Origin: Burkholderia sp. OK233
Lineage (GTDB): Bacteria; Pseudomonadota; Gammaproteobacteria; Burkholderiales; Burkholderiaceae
Assembly: GCF_900230185.1 (NCBI RefSeq)
Contig: NZ_OCSR01000001.1
Span: 1,364,001-1,428,000, forward strand
Length of the DNA: 64,000 bases
Direction: 5' to 3'
Position numbers and translations under genes: made by a program. Every line of letters begins with the position of its first letter. Position 1 is the first letter of the stretch. The notes under the pieces are model-generated. The model had not been told where the DNA came from and ran no database searches. It was given only the letters and a program-made list of their open reading frames with translations. Of the stretch, positions 1-9,428 are shown piece by piece.

Positions 1-257
1 AGCACGTGCGGCTCATTGTCGAAACGTGCGGCAAAACCGTTCAGGAACGCGCTGCTCGCCGCTGGGCTGACCGCCAGATCGTCGGAACGCAGGGCGTCGC
101 CGATCAGGTGATAGCACGACCATGCCGCACGACCTTCGCCGTCCAGTTCGGAAACAAACGTGTTCAGATGCTCTTCGCCGAACAGCTCACCGTCGACAAA
201 AGCGGACAGACGCTCGCCGCGCGAGCTGGCTTGCGATTGCATCGAGACCGACCCCAT
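1..257 (-). CDS. rseA: Anti-sigma-E factor RseA, N-terminal part (cut by window edge)
   Basis: The reading frame runs leftward off the window and covers about 85 residues. Near its start it carries the RseA-type motif ERLSAFVDGELF, followed by a Trp-Ser-Cys-Tyr-His segment, the cytoplasmic sigma-binding part of RseA. RseA is an inner-membrane anti-sigma factor that holds RpoE until regulated proteolysis releases it. It lies 82 bp downstream of rpoE on the same strand, the usual rpoE-rseA order. The ATG at 257 has a GGGGAG a few bases upstream; an in-frame ATG at 269 is the alternative. The membrane helix and periplasmic domain lie outside the window. Confidence 0.88.
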   Translation of the reverse strand, partial: MGSVSMQSQASSRGERLSAFVDGELFGEEHLNTFVSELDGEGRAAWSCYHLIGDALRSDDLAVSPAASSAFLNGFAARFDNEPHV

Positions 258-339
258 GATGCTCCCCATCTTACAAATACCCCGTAGTGACACCACTAAT
301 CCAGATATTGCATCCGCGCCCCGTCCGGCGGGCTGGCGT

Positions 340-939
340 TTACCAGCGCTTGCCTTCAGGTGTGTCAAGCAACGGACGCAATTTTGCCGCAATGGCTTCG
401 CGAGCGCGGAAAATTCGTGATCTGACTGTGCCAATTGGGCAACTCATCATCTCAGCGATTTCCTCGTAACTCAAACCCTCAATTTCACGAAGAGTAATGG
501 CGGTGCGCAACTCTTCCGGTAAAACCGCCATCGCAGCATTGACCGTCTCAGCGATCTGCTTGCTCATCAACATCGACTCAGGCGTGTTGATATCCCTTAG
601 TTGGTCAGCGTCCGAGAAAGTTTCAGCTTCTTCAGCATCTGCTTCGGTCGAAGTCGGTGCGCGCCGCCCTTGGGTCGCAAGGTAGTTCTTTGCCGTATTG
701 ACCGCAATCCGGTACAACCACGTATAAAAAGCCGATTCACCGCGAAACTGCGGCAACGCCCGGTACGCCTTGATAAAGGCGTCCTGAGCGACGTCTTCCA
801 CTTCGGCGGGGTCCCGCACGAGACGGGAGATCAGCCGGAGAATCTTGCGGTGGTATTTGGAGACCAGAAGCTCGAACGCGGCCTTGTCGCCCTTCTGGAC
901 GCGCTCGACCAGCACCTGATCAATTTCTTTTTCGCTCAC
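340..939 (-). CDS. rpoE: ECF RNA polymerase sigma factor RpoE (sigma-E)
   Basis: This 199-residue ECF sigma factor directs transcription of envelope-stress genes. Region 2 is clear around residues 20-95 (DVAQDAFIKAYRAL, FYTWLYRIAVNTAKNYL). Region 4 is the C-terminal helix-turn-helix around 135-190 (LPEELRTAITLREIEGLSYEEIA, then GTVRSRIFRAREA). Length and motifs match E. coli RpoE closely. The start is a GTG at 939, as often annotated in Burkholderia. A TACAAT -10-like hexamer lies upstream near 972, but I see no convincing sigma-E autoregulatory promoter. It is followed by rseA and preceded by a small membrane protein and fabF. Confidence 0.96.
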   Translation of the reverse strand: MSEKEIDQVLVERVQKGDKAAFELLVSKYHRKILRLISRLVRDPAEVEDVAQDAFIKAYRALPQFRGESAFYTWLYRIAVNTAKNYLATQGRRAPTSTEADAEEAETFSDADQLRDINTPESMLMSKQIAETVNAAMAVLPEELRTAITLREIEGLSYEEIAEMMSCPIGTVRSRIFRAREAIAAKLRPLLDTPEGKRW

Positions 940-1040
940 CTGATAAATCCGTTAACTATGGGGCGCATGGCGGGGGACCATTGTAGCGTCCCCATCATCG
1001 CGGCACGTTACTCCGGTAACAGCGGTTACAGTCGTTACAG

Positions 1041-1526
1041 TCAGGCACCGGCGCCACGCCGGCCCAGCACGGCCAGCTCCCGGAAAACGGATGCAGGAAG
1101 CGCGTCAGCAGCGATAAGCAGCGTGCGGGAGCGCCCACGATCCGGCGCCAGCGCCAGAACGAGCAAGCGACCGCTCCATTGCGCACAGCCGGCAATGCGG
1201 CCCTGCGTCAGCAAATTGCCGGCCCGGTTCCAGGCGGACAATCCGTCCGGGCCGATTTTCAGCGCGACGGGCTGCGCATGCTCATGCTTTACCGCACAGA
1301 GCGTCAACAGTGCCCATACGGCAAGCGTCAACGGAACCGCCTGCCAGGCGCCCAGATGCGACGCGAAGCAGGTATAGGCGGCCCCAGTCGCCATCAGGAC
1401 GAACACCCCCAAAGCGGCGCGCATGGCGACGGAGCGCCGCAACATAATCCGCTGCGACGCTGCGTCGGGCGTTGCCGATTCGAGGGAAACCGCCGGGCAA
1501 GCCGGCGTTTTCGACTGGCGTGTCAC
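1041..1526 (-). CDS. Small membrane protein, YgfX/CptA-like, unknown function
   Basis: About 161 residues. Two adjacent hydrophobic helices lie roughly at residues 35-85 (RAALGVFVLMATGAAY, then AVPLTLAVWALLTLCAV), followed by a soluble beta-rich tail that includes GRLLVLALAP. This architecture resembles the YgfX/CptA superfamily (inner-membrane protein with two helices and a small domain). The position between fabF and rpoE is one I associate with Burkholderia. It starts 7 bp after the fabF stop on the same strand, so it is probably co-transcribed. GTG at 1526 is assumed; ATG at 1445 is possible. I cannot assign a function, and a toxin role as proposed for E. coli CptA should not be assumed. 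Confidence 0.68.
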   Translation of the reverse strand: MTRQSKTPACPAVSLESATPDAASQRIMLRRSVAMRAALGVFVLMATGAAYTCFASHLGAWQAVPLTLAVWALLTLCAVKHEHAQPVALKIGPDGLSAWNRAGNLLTQGRIAGCAQWSGRLLVLALAPDRGRSRTLLIAADALPASVFRELAVLGRRGAGA

Positions 1527-1533
1527 CAAGCGA

Positions 1534-2772
1534 TCAGGCGCGCTTGAAGACCAGCGTGCCGTTCGTGCCGCCGAACCCGAACGAGTTCTTCAGCGCGACG
1601 TCGATCTTCATCTCCCGCGCGGTGTTGGCGCAGTAATCGAGATCGCAGGCCGGATCCTGATTGAAGATGTTGATCGTCGGCGGCGACACCTGATGATGCA
1701 CGGCGAGCACGGTGAACACGGATTCCAGACCGCCGGCGCCGCCCAACAGGTGACCTGTCATCGACTTGGTCGAATTCACGACCATGTCTTTGGCGTGGTC
1801 GCCGAAAGCGCGCTTGATGCCAGTGGTTTCAGCCAGGTCGCCCAGCGGCGTTGACGTGCCGTGCGCGTTCAGGTAGTTCACCTGATCCGAATTGATGCCC
1901 GCGTTCTTCAAGGCGGCCAGCATGCAGCGGCGCGCGCCGTCGCCATCTTCCAGCGGAGCGGTCATGTGATAGGCGTCGCCGCTCATCCCGTAGCCGCTGA
2001 TTTCGGCGTAAATCTTCGCGCCGCGCGCCTTCGCGTGTTCGTACTCTTCCAACACCATCACGCCGGCGCCCTCGCCCAGCACGAAACCGTCGCGATCCTT
2101 GTCCCACGGACGGCTCGCCGTTGCCGGATCGTCGTTGCGTTGCGACAGCGCACGCGCCGCCGCAAAGCCGCCGACGCCGAGCGGCGACACGGTCGATTCG
2201 GCACCGCCTGCGATCATCACGTCGGCGTCGCCGTATTCGATCAGGCGCGAAGCCTCGCCGATACAGTGCAGACCCGTCGTACACGCGGTAACGATCGCGA
2301 GATTCGGACCCTTGATGCCGAACTTGATCGACAGGTGGCCAGAAATCATGTTGATGATCGATGCCGGCACAAAGAACGGCGAAATACGGCGCGGGCCGCG
2401 ATTAAGCAGCTCGGTTTGCGTCGCTTCGATCATCGGCAAGCCGCCGATGCCCGAACCGACCACCACGCCGATGCGCTCCGAATTCTCATCGGTGACTTCG
2501 AGGCCGCTGTCCTGCATCGCCTGGATGCCGGCCGCGACGCCGTAATGGATGAACGTATCCATGTGGCGCGCTTCCTTACCGGGGATGTAGTCCTCGATAT
2601 TGAAGCCCTTCACCTCGCCGGCGAAACGAGTCGAAAAGTTCGACGCATCGAACTTTGTGATATTGGCAATACCTGACTTGCCGGCGACCAGATTGGCCCA
2701 GCCGTCGGCAACATTATTGCCAACAGGCGAAATCAGCCCCAGGCCTGTAACAACAACACGACGGCGGCTCAC
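1534..2772 (-). CDS. fabF: Beta-ketoacyl-ACP synthase II
   Basis: FabF elongates acyl-ACP by Claisen condensation with malonyl-ACP in type II fatty acid synthesis. The protein is 412 residues, the standard length, with the catalytic Cys in VTACTTG and the two active-site His residues in [11 protein letters not shown] and [12 protein letters not shown] longer frame opens upstream, but GTG at 2772 with AAAGGGG just before it gives the canonical [12 protein letters not shown] start. It follows acpP, separated by 326 bp that contain a probable terminator/attenuator. Confidence 0.97.
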   Translation of the reverse strand: MSRRRVVVTGLGLISPVGNNVADGWANLVAGKSGIANITKFDASNFSTRFAGEVKGFNIEDYIPGKEARHMDTFIHYGVAAGIQAMQDSGLEVTDENSERIGVVVGSGIGGLPMIEATQTELLNRGPRRISPFFVPASIINMISGHLSIKFGIKGPNLAIVTACTTGLHCIGEASRLIEYGDADVMIAGGAESTVSPLGVGGFAAARALSQRNDDPATASRPWDKDRDGFVLGEGAGVMVLEEYEHAKARGAKIYAEISGYGMSGDAYHMTAPLEDGDGARRCMLAALKNAGINSDQVNYLNAHGTSTPLGDLAETTGIKRAFGDHAKDMVVNSTKSMTGHLLGGAGGLESVFTVLAVHHQVSPPTINIFNQDPACDLDYCANTAREMKIDVALKNSFGFGGTNGTLVFKRA

Positions 2773-3098
2773 GGTAACCCCTTTTTCATAGATGACAAAA
2801 GCACAAAAGCCACAGCGGCCACAGGAACCTGCCCTGTGTGCCCTGTGGCTGTTAGCCGCCCCCACCCCTGGCGCTTCGCGCCAGGTCCCCCGGCGGGCAA
2901 TCCCCCAAGGGGACTTCCTCCGGGGCGGAAAACGCAGGGCGGCCCGGCGTTTTCTTGAAAGTCGGCAATCGCGCGAAAAGTTGCGCTTTCAACATCGCTG
3001 GCTCCTGCACGGCAAAAAGCGCCAGCCCTGCTGGCGTCGGAAACCGACACGGCAGGGCGTCATACGCCGCCAACGCAGAAACGCAGGCGCGAATGACT
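2773..3098 (-). other. acpP-fabF spacer without a gene
   Basis: 326 bp with no supported gene. On the coding (minus) strand it begins after acpP with a terminator-like hairpin (3014-3036). It then has a very GC-rich stretch with short self-complementary blocks (around 2875-2930, for example CCCCTTGGGG and GCGCGAAGCGC) and, close to fabF, an imperfect inverted repeat built on AGCCACAG/CTGTGGCT (about 2807-2850). Short open frames here lack ribosome sites and look random. fabF may have its own promoter here, but I see no clear -35/-10 pair. Confidence 0.6.
3014..3036 (-). terminator. Probable terminator/attenuator after acpP
   Basis: Read on the minus strand, the arms CGCCAG and CTGGCG (3031-3036 and 3020-3025) flank a CAGGG loop and are followed by GCTTTTTG. 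It lies about 60 bp past the acpP stop. This would let acpP, needed in large amounts, be transcribed above the level of fabF. Confidence 0.6.
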
Positions 3099-3338
3099 TT
3101 AGGCCTTGACGTTCGCGCGAGCGTAATCGATCGCTTGCTGAACGGTGGTGATCTTCTCGGCTTCTTCATCCGGAATTTCCATGCCGAATTCATCTTCGAG
3201 GGCCATCACGAGTTCAACGGTGTCGAGCGAGTCGGCGCCGAGGTCGTTCACGAACGAAGCTTCGTTCTTGATCTCAGCTTCTGCAACGCCCAGTTGTTCT
3301 GCGACGATCTTCTTGACGCGCTGTTCGATATTGTCCAT
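3099..3338 (-). CDS. acpP: Acyl carrier protein
   Basis: 79 residues, acidic, with the phosphopantetheine attachment site [10 protein letters not shown] (Ser37). ACP carries growing acyl chains between the fatty-acid synthesis enzymes encoded around it. The open frame extends further upstream, but ATG at 3338 with GGAGGGG directly before it gives the standard length and the [12 protein letters not shown] start. It sits between fabG and fabF, the usual order. Confidence 0.98.
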
Positions 3339-3488
3339 TACCCCTCCAAGGGAAAAGAAGTTCAAAAATACAGGTGCGCGCATTTTATCAGGTTTGACCC
3401 GGCAAAAAGCGGCGCATCGGGTTCCTGTCAAGGCATGCGCCTTACGCTTTTGCAAACGCATCAAGGCGCGGATAGTAACCGAATTTGG

Positions 3489-4238
3489 TTACGACATGTA
3501 CATTCCGCCGTTTACATGCAATGTCGTGCCGGTGATATAACCCGCTTGCGGCGACGCGAGGAACGCCACGGCGTGCGCGATATCGTCCGGGCTGCCAAGG
3601 CGGCCGAGCGGAATCTGCGTCTTCAGCGCGGTTTGCTGCTCTTCCGGCAGGGTCTTGGTCATGTCGGTGTCGATGAAGCCCGGCGCGACGCAATTCACGG
3701 TGATGCCGCGGCTGCCGATCTCGCGCGCAAGTGCGCGCGTCATGCCTGCTACGCCCGCTTTCGCGGCTGCATAGTTGACCTGCCCGGGGTTGCCGGCCGA
3801 GCCGACCACCGACGTAATGTTGATGATACGGCCGCCCTTCGCCTTCATCATCGGACGCAGCACCGCGCGCGACAGACGGAAGACCGACTTGAGATTGGTG
3901 TCGATCACCGCGTCCCAGTCGTCGTCCTTCATGCGCATCGCAAGTTGGTCCTGCGTGATACCTGCGTTGTTCACCAGCACGTGCAACGCGCCGAATTCCT
4001 TCACGGTGCCGTCGATCAGCGCTTCGGCTGCGGCGGCATCGTTCACGTTGAGCACCGCGCCGCGGCCGCTTACGCCAGCCGCGTTAAAGGCTGCGCTGAT
4101 CGCAGCCGCGCCGCTTTCGCTAGTTGCCGTGCCGATCACCGTCGCGCCCTGGCGCGCCAGCTCCATCGCGATTGCACGGCCGATGCCGCGCGACGCGCCC
4201 GTCACGATTGCGATTTGCTTGTCGAGAGTCTTTTCCAT
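3489..4238 (-). CDS. fabG: 3-oxoacyl-ACP reductase
   Basis: 249-residue short-chain dehydrogenase that reduces beta-ketoacyl-ACP with NADPH. The nucleotide-binding TGASRGIGRAIA is near residue 14. NNAG follows at about 90, the catalytic Ser is in ITSVVGSAG, and the Tyr/Lys pair is in NYAAAKAG. The C-terminal HVNGGMYM is typical of FabG. It lies 83 bp after fabD and 150 bp before acpP on the same strand. Confidence 0.97.
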   Translation of the reverse strand: MEKTLDKQIAIVTGASRGIGRAIAMELARQGATVIGTATSESGAAAISAAFNAAGVSGRGAVLNVNDAAAAEALIDGTVKEFGALHVLVNNAGITQDQLAMRMKDDDWDAVIDTNLKSVFRLSRAVLRPMMKAKGGRIINITSVVGSAGNPGQVNYAAAKAGVAGMTRALAREIGSRGITVNCVAPGFIDTDMTKTLPEEQQTALKTQIPLGRLGSPDDIAHAVAFLASPQAGYITGTTLHVNGGMYMS

Positions 4239-4321
4239 CTGTCAGTCCGGATGCCCTTTCGGAGGGCTGATTGATTCCTAATGTCGCGCTTGCGGCCTGC
4301 TTGCGCCCTACGACGCGGCGT

Positions 4322-5257
4322 TCAGCCCGCCGTCACGAGTTTGAGCGTTTCTTCGAGCGAAGCCGGATCGAACACCGAAGCGCCGACCAGATTGCCGTCG
4401 ATGCGCTTCGTCAAACCCGCCAGCACCTTGCCAGGACCGCATTCGATCACATGCGTGACGCCTTGCGCCGCCATTGCCTGCACGCTTTCGACCCAACGCA
4501 CCGGACCCGCGGCCTGACGCACCAGCGCGTCCTTGATCTTTGCCGGCTCGTTGACCACCGCGACGTCGACATTGTTGATCACCGGAATCGACGGCACCTG
4601 CACGTCGACGCTGGCCAGATACTCGCGCAATTGATCCGACGCGGGCTTCAACAGCGACGAGTGGAACGGCGCCGATACCGGCAACGGCAACGCACGCTTT
4701 GCGCCCTTCGCCTTCGCGACTTCGCAAGCCTTTTCGACTGCGGCCTTGTGACCGGCGATCACAACTTGCGCCGGCGCGTTGAAATTCACCGCTTCAACGA
4801 CACCCGCGACCGACGCTTCGGCGCAAACTGCGCGGACCGTGTCGTCATCGAGGCCGAGAATCGCGGCCATGCCGCCAACGCCGACCGGCACGGCCGTTTG
4901 CATGGCTTGCGCGCGAAAACGCACGAGCGGCACAGCATCGCGAAACGCGATCGCGCCCGCCGCGACCAGCGCGGTGTATTCGCCGAGGCTATGGCCGGCA
5001 ACGATAGCCGGCTTCGGGCCACCCGCCTGCTGCCACGCGCGATAAATCGCGTACGCGGCGGTCAGCATAACCGGCTGGGTATTGGTGGTGAGGTTCAGAT
5101 CTTCGACGGGACCTTCCGCGATCAGCTTGCCAAGGTCCTGATTGAGCGCATCGGACGCTTCCTGAACCGTCTCACGCACGACCGCGTGATCGGCGAATGC
5201 GTTAAGCATGCCGACCGACTGCGAACCTTGCCCAGGAAAAACGAACGCAAATTTCAT
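4322..5257 (-). CDS. fabD: Malonyl-CoA:ACP transacylase
   Basis: 311 residues. It transfers malonyl from CoA to ACP, supplying the elongation substrate. The N-terminal FVFPGQGSQ and the catalytic nucleophile motif GHSLGEY (Ser near residue 92) are intact, as is the PFHSSLL segment that carries the second catalytic His. It is in the same run as fabH upstream and fabG downstream. Confidence 0.97.
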   Translation of the reverse strand: MKFAFVFPGQGSQSVGMLNAFADHAVVRETVQEASDALNQDLGKLIAEGPVEDLNLTTNTQPVMLTAAYAIYRAWQQAGGPKPAIVAGHSLGEYTALVAAGAIAFRDAVPLVRFRAQAMQTAVPVGVGGMAAILGLDDDTVRAVCAEASVAGVVEAVNFNAPAQVVIAGHKAAVEKACEVAKAKGAKRALPLPVSAPFHSSLLKPASDQLREYLASVDVQVPSIPVINNVDVAVVNEPAKIKDALVRQAAGPVRWVESVQAMAAQGVTHVIECGPGKVLAGLTKRIDGNLVGASVFDPASLEETLKLVTAG

Positions 5258-5368
5258 ATCGTCCCCAAAATCGATGTTGTCAGATGTGGGTGGCGCGCCC
5301 GGTTGATGGCAAGCGCGCTCAAGCGCAGCCGAGCGCCGCGAAGAGCGCTCGCCATGACGTCGCCGCTA

Positions 5369-6358
5369 TCAGTAGCGGATAACCGACGCGCCCCACGTGA
5401 AGCCGCCGCCGACGCCTTCGATCAGCACGTTCTGGCCGCGCTTGATGCGGCCGTCGCGCACCGCGACGTCGAATGCGAGCGGAATGGACGCAGCCGACGT
5501 ATTGCCGTGCTCGCCCACCGTGACGACCATGCGCTCCTGCGGCAAGCCGAGCTTGCGGCAAGTGCTTTGCATGATGCGGATATTGGCCTGATGCGGAATC
5601 AGCCAGTCGATCTGCTCGGCCGACAGATTCGCTTTTGCGAGCGCCTCGACCGCAACCTTTTCGAGCACATTGACCGCGAGCTTGAACACAGCCTGCCCGT
5701 CCATATGCAGGAACGCGCTGCCCTCGATCACGCCGCCGTTCACATTCCCCGGCGTGCAGAGAATGTTCGAATGGCTGCCGTCGGCATGCAAAGCGCTCGC
5801 AAGCACGCCCGGTTCTTCGGACGCCTGCAGGATCACCGCGCCCGCGCCGTCGCCGAACAGCACGCAGGTGGTGCGGTCCTTGAAATCGAGAATGCGCGAG
5901 AAGGTTTCCGCGCCGATCACGAGCGCCGTGCGATGCTGGCCGCCGCGAATCAGGCTATCCGCCATCGCCACCGCGTAAGCAAAGCCCGAACAAACAGCCT
6001 GCACGTCGAATGCCGCACCGTGGTTCTTGATGCCGAGCTTGTTCTGCAACAGGCACGCCGTACTCGGGAACACAAAGTCAGGCGTGGAGGTTGCAACGAT
6101 GATCAGATCGATGGATTGCGGATCGATATCAGCCGCTTCGATCGCGCGCTGCGAGGCGAACAGCGCCAGATCGCTGGTGGTGACATCGGGTTCCGCGAAG
6201 TGGCGCGCATGGATGCCCGTGCGGGCAACGATCCATTCGTCGCTCGTCTCGACGCCCTGCCTGGCGAGACGTTCAGCCAGATCCTGATTGGTGACGCGCC
6301 CGGGCGGCAGGTAGCTGCCGGTGCCCAGCACGCGGGAATAAATTGTCGATTGAGCCAT
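5369..6358 (-). CDS. fabH: Beta-ketoacyl-ACP synthase III
   Basis: 329 residues. FabH starts fatty acid synthesis by condensing acetyl-CoA with malonyl-ACP. The catalytic triad is visible: Cys in AVCSGFAY, His in PHQANIRI, and Asn in [12 protein letters not shown]. The ATG at 6358 overlaps the plsX stop by one base (TAATG), so translation is probably coupled to plsX. Confidence 0.97.
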   Translation of the reverse strand: MAQSTIYSRVLGTGSYLPPGRVTNQDLAERLARQGVETSDEWIVARTGIHARHFAEPDVTTSDLALFASQRAIEAADIDPQSIDLIIVATSTPDFVFPSTACLLQNKLGIKNHGAAFDVQAVCSGFAYAVAMADSLIRGGQHRTALVIGAETFSRILDFKDRTTCVLFGDGAGAVILQASEEPGVLASALHADGSHSNILCTPGNVNGGVIEGSAFLHMDGQAVFKLAVNVLEKVAVEALAKANLSAEQIDWLIPHQANIRIMQSTCRKLGLPQERMVVTVGEHGNTSAASIPLAFDVAVRDGRIKRGQNVLIEGVGGGFTWGASVIRY

Positions 6359-7464
6359 TATGCCTTCGAGGATTGCGCAGCGTAGGGCTCGGCTGGCTGG
6401 CCTGCGATCGGGCTTGCGTGACCCGCACCGCTTGCATCGCGCGCCGCCTGTTCGAGAGAACCTGCGTTCTCTTCCATTGCTCGCGCAAGGCGTTCCAGCA
6501 CGCCGTTTTTGACGGCATCATACCCGCGTTTGATAGCCCACTCAAACGCGTAGGCATCCGCCGAGCCGTGGCTTTTGATCACCAGCCCACGCAGGCCCAG
6601 CAACGCGGCGCCGTTGTATTGCCGATGATCGACGCGTTTCTTGAAACGCATCAATACCGGCAACGCGAGCACCGCCATCACCTTGGTGAGCCACGAGCGG
6701 CCGAACTCTTCCTTGATGATGTTGGAGAGCATCTGCGCGAGGCCTTCCGACGTCTTCAGCGCGACATTGCCGACAAAACCGTCGCAGACGATCACGTCGA
6801 CCGTGCCCTTGAAGATGTCGTTGCCTTCAACGTTGCCGTGAAAGTTAAGTGTACTCGCGCGCAGCAGTTCGCCGGCACGTTTGATGGTGTCGTTACCCTT
6901 GATGACTTCTTCGCCGATGTTGAGCAGGCCGATGGTGGGCCGCTCCTTGCCCTCGAGCGCGGACACGAGCGCGTGCCCCATCTCCGCGAACTGCAGCAGA
7001 TGCTGCGGTTCGCAATCGACGTTGGCGCCCAGGTCGAGCATCATCGTGTAGCCATTGGGATTGGGCAGTGCGGACGCAATGGCCGGGCGTTCGATGCCCG
7101 ACAGCGTTTTCAGCACATAGCGCGAGACCGCCATCAGCGCGCCGGTATTGCCGGCGGAAATGCAGGCTTGCGCCTCGCCTTCCTTGACGCGATTCAGCGC
7201 CACGCGCATGGATGAGTCTTTTTTCTTGCGCAGCGCGACTTCGACCGGATCGTCCATGGCGACGATCTCGGAAGCAGGTACGACGGTCAGCGCCGGCAGG
7301 TCCTGAGCCTTCAACTTCTTTAGCTGCGCACGAATCGCACTTTCAATGCCGACGAGCAGCAGCTCAGCATCGGGATGCGAACGAACGAAGTTGACGGCTG
7401 CGGGAACGGTCACGGACGGGCCGTGGTCGCCTCCCATGCAATCTATCGTGAGCTTTACTGTCAT
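6358..7464 (-). CDS. plsX: Phosphate acyltransferase PlsX
   Basis: 368 residues. PlsX converts acyl-ACP to acyl-phosphate, the acyl donor for PlsY in phospholipid synthesis, linking the adjacent fab genes to membrane lipids. The N-terminal [17 protein letters not shown] is diagnostic; GNTGALMA and [11 protein letters not shown] follow. The last 35 or so residues are Ala-rich and poorly conserved. A terminator separates it from rpmF upstream, so it probably has its own promoter in 7465-7535. Confidence 0.96.
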   Translation of the reverse strand: MTVKLTIDCMGGDHGPSVTVPAAVNFVRSHPDAELLLVGIESAIRAQLKKLKAQDLPALTVVPASEIVAMDDPVEVALRKKKDSSMRVALNRVKEGEAQACISAGNTGALMAVSRYVLKTLSGIERPAIASALPNPNGYTMMLDLGANVDCEPQHLLQFAEMGHALVSALEGKERPTIGLLNIGEEVIKGNDTIKRAGELLRASTLNFHGNVEGNDIFKGTVDVIVCDGFVGNVALKTSEGLAQMLSNIIKEEFGRSWLTKVMAVLALPVLMRFKKRVDHRQYNGAALLGLRGLVIKSHGSADAYAFEWAIKRGYDAVKNGVLERLARAMEENAGSLEQAARDASGAGHASPIAGQPAEPYAAQSSKA

Positions 7465-7535
7465 GGAGTGCGACGAATTTCAGGCGCCCTGCATGGGACC
7501 ACAGTAAGCACTAAAGCGCCAACTGCGATCGACAC

Positions 7536-7565
7536 AAAAAAGCGGCAGATGAATGCCGCCTTTTT
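7536..7565 (-). terminator. Intrinsic terminator after rpmF
   Basis: On the minus strand GCGGCA, loop TTCATC, and TGCCGC are followed by a run of T. It lies about 75 bp past the rpmF stop and before plsX, so yceD-rpmF forms its own unit. The plus-strand side also has a C-TTTTT tail. Confidence 0.8.
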
Positions 7566-7636
7566 GCCGAGCCGGGAAAATGTCAAGCGAGCCGATCGCC
7601 ACGCGAAACGCCAAGGGGCGCAACGCAGTGAGACGA

Positions 7637-7816
7637 TTAGTCGTTCTTCGTCTTGACGACTTTCTTGCCGCGATAGTAGCCGTTCGGGCTAACGTGGTGA
7701 CGCAGATGCACTTCGCCCGTGCTCGGTTCCACGGCCAGCGGCGCTGCCGTCAGGAAATCGTGCGAACGGTGCATGCCGCGCTTCGACGGCGACTTCTTAT
7801 TTTGTTGAACTGCCAT
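7637..7816 (-). CDS. rpmF: 50S ribosomal protein L32
   Basis: 59 residues, beginning [20 protein letters not shown] and ending in a basic tail, the usual length and sequence pattern of bacterial L32. This version lacks the zinc-binding cysteines, as is common in beta-proteobacteria. It sits between yceD and plsX, the conserved yceD-rpmF-plsX-fab order. An AGGAGT site lies upstream of the ATG. Confidence 0.97.
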
Positions 7817-7917
7817 GACTAACTCCTAAAAATTTTCCGAATTCTAACACAGCCCGACCCGGTGTCCGCCATTGACCGAATGGCCAATGCGCCCGCTTCG
7901 CGCTCCCATGCAACTGT

Positions 7918-8562
7918 TCAGTGCTTCTTGTCGCCCGGCTCACCGCGCTTGAGACTTTCGAGCGCCGCAAACGGATTGGGCCGCTTGGGCTCACCACCCT
8001 CACCAGCTTCGTCCGGCGCAGCCTCGTCGCCCTCGCCTTCTGCTCCGGCCACACCAGAGACGAGGCTCTCGTGCACTTCGGGACACGCCTCGTGCTTGGG
8101 CACGAGCGGCAAGGAAAGCAGCAACTCTTCTTCGATCAAGTCGATGAGATCGAACTGGCGCGAGCCCACGATCACTTCGACTTCATCCTCGTCGAGCGGA
8201 AACTCTTCGGCTTCCGCCTCAGTGTTGACGATCCGGTACGTTGCATCGACATTGAACGCCTGCAGATACGGCGTCATGCATCGCTGACATTCGAGCCATG
8301 CCGCACCGTGAATCGCTAACCTCAAATAAGGCTGCGGCCCCTCGGTGCCGTCGTCCTGCAATTCCGGCTGCATCGCCCCTTCGGCTTGCCAGGTGAAGGC
8401 GGCATCGCGCTCTGGCGCTTCTGCCGGGACTTCGTTTAACATGCGCGGCAGTTGCGAGACGCGCACGACACCCGCGGCCTGACGCCCACTCCGCGCAAAT
8501 TCGAACAGATCGATATCGTGCGGGTCGGACAGACCAGCAGGGTTGCCAGGATGTTGAGTCAT
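7918..8562 (-). CDS. yceD: YceD family protein (DUF177), 23S rRNA accumulation protein
   Basis: 214 residues. The family motif ECQRCM lies near the middle and a second Cys-containing segment (HEACPEVHES) about 60 residues later, the DUF177 layout. YceD in E. coli and its plant homologues are linked to 23S rRNA accumulation; this assignment rests on the family. The C-terminus is acidic and ends KKH. It is 100 bp upstream of rpmF in the same direction. Confidence 0.92.
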   Translation of the reverse strand: MTQHPGNPAGLSDPHDIDLFEFARSGRQAAGVVRVSQLPRMLNEVPAEAPERDAAFTWQAEGAMQPELQDDGTEGPQPYLRLAIHGAAWLECQRCMTPYLQAFNVDATYRIVNTEAEAEEFPLDEDEVEVIVGSRQFDLIDLIEEELLLSLPLVPKHEACPEVHESLVSGVAGAEGEGDEAAPDEAGEGGEPKRPNPFAALESLKRGEPGDKKH

Positions 8563-8810
8563 GTGCGCTCCTGCGTCGGCAAGGATTTCGCCGGGGGTAA
8601 TTCGGTTTGCAAAGCAGTCCGCGGACTCATGTGCTGCGCGGCGTTGCCCAGCCTAGCATTGTCCAAGCAGCGGCCCGCCTGTGCAATAGCATACCGATGA
8701 AAAGCCCGAAATCATATCCGTTTTGTCTTTTCGAGTCAAACACTTAAGCCCGTACACGTGCGGTACCCGCACAACCCCGTACGACCCGCCTCTCTAGCCG
8801 TTGGTTGCAC

Positions 8811-9428
8811 ATGCCAGATTCCCTCAACCGCCCGCCACGCCTGATCCTGGCGTCGAGCTCACCTTATCGTCGCGAGTTGCTCGAGCGCCTGCGCATTCCG
8901 TTCGATGTCGTCGTGCCGGCGATCGACGAAACGCCGCTCGCCGGCGAAACACCCGAAGTGACGGCCCTGCGCCTCGCCGAGGCAAAAGCCCGCGCTGTAG
9001 CAGACAACCTCGGCGCCGATGAAGCCGCGCTCGTGATTGGCTCGGATCAGGTTGCCACCTACGACGGCCTGCAGATCGGCAAGCCCGGCACGCATAACAA
9101 GGCGCTCGCCCAGTTGCAGGCAATGCGCGGCCGCGAAGTACTGTTTCATAGTGCGCTGTGCCTGTTCGACAGCCGTTCGGGGGCGGCGCAAGCCGTTGAC
9201 GTCATCACTCGCGTGCAATTCCGCGACCTGCCGGACGCCGCGCTGGACGCCTATCTGCTTGCCGAAACGCCATACGACGTCGCGGGCAGTGCCAAATCCG
9301 AAGGCCTCGGCATCGCGCTGCTCGAAGCCATTCACTCGGACGACCCGACCGCGCTGGTCGGACTGCCGCTGATCGCACTGTCGCGCATGCTGCTTGCAGT
9401 GGGCTATCCACTCCTGGGGGCGTCATGA
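8811..9428 (+). CDS. maf: Maf-like nucleotide pyrophosphatase
   Basis: 205 residues. Maf proteins hydrolyse non-canonical or methylated nucleoside triphosphates. The N-terminal LILASSSPYRRELL, EALVIGSDQ-like (ALVIGSDQVA) and the C-terminal GLPL segment fit the YceF/Maf family. The ATG at 8811 is preferred; an in-frame TTG two codons earlier is possible. Its last four bases overlap the next gene (ATGA), so the two are translationally coupled. It is divergent from yceD. Confidence 0.93.
   Translation: MPDSLNRPPRLILASSSPYRRELLERLRIPFDVVVPAIDETPLAGETPEVTALRLAEAKARAVADNLGADEAALVIGSDQVATYDGLQIGKPGTHNKALAQLQAMRGREVLFHSALCLFDSRSGAAQAVDVITRVQFRDLPDAALDAYLLAETPYDVAGSAKSEGLGIALLEAIHSDDPTALVGLPLIALSRMLLAVGYPLLGAS

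Noticed and set aside
4271..6385. 704-codon plus-strand open frame across fabD and fabH
   Set aside because: Arg/His-rich antisense frame over two genuine fatty-acid genes; typical of third-position GC bias.
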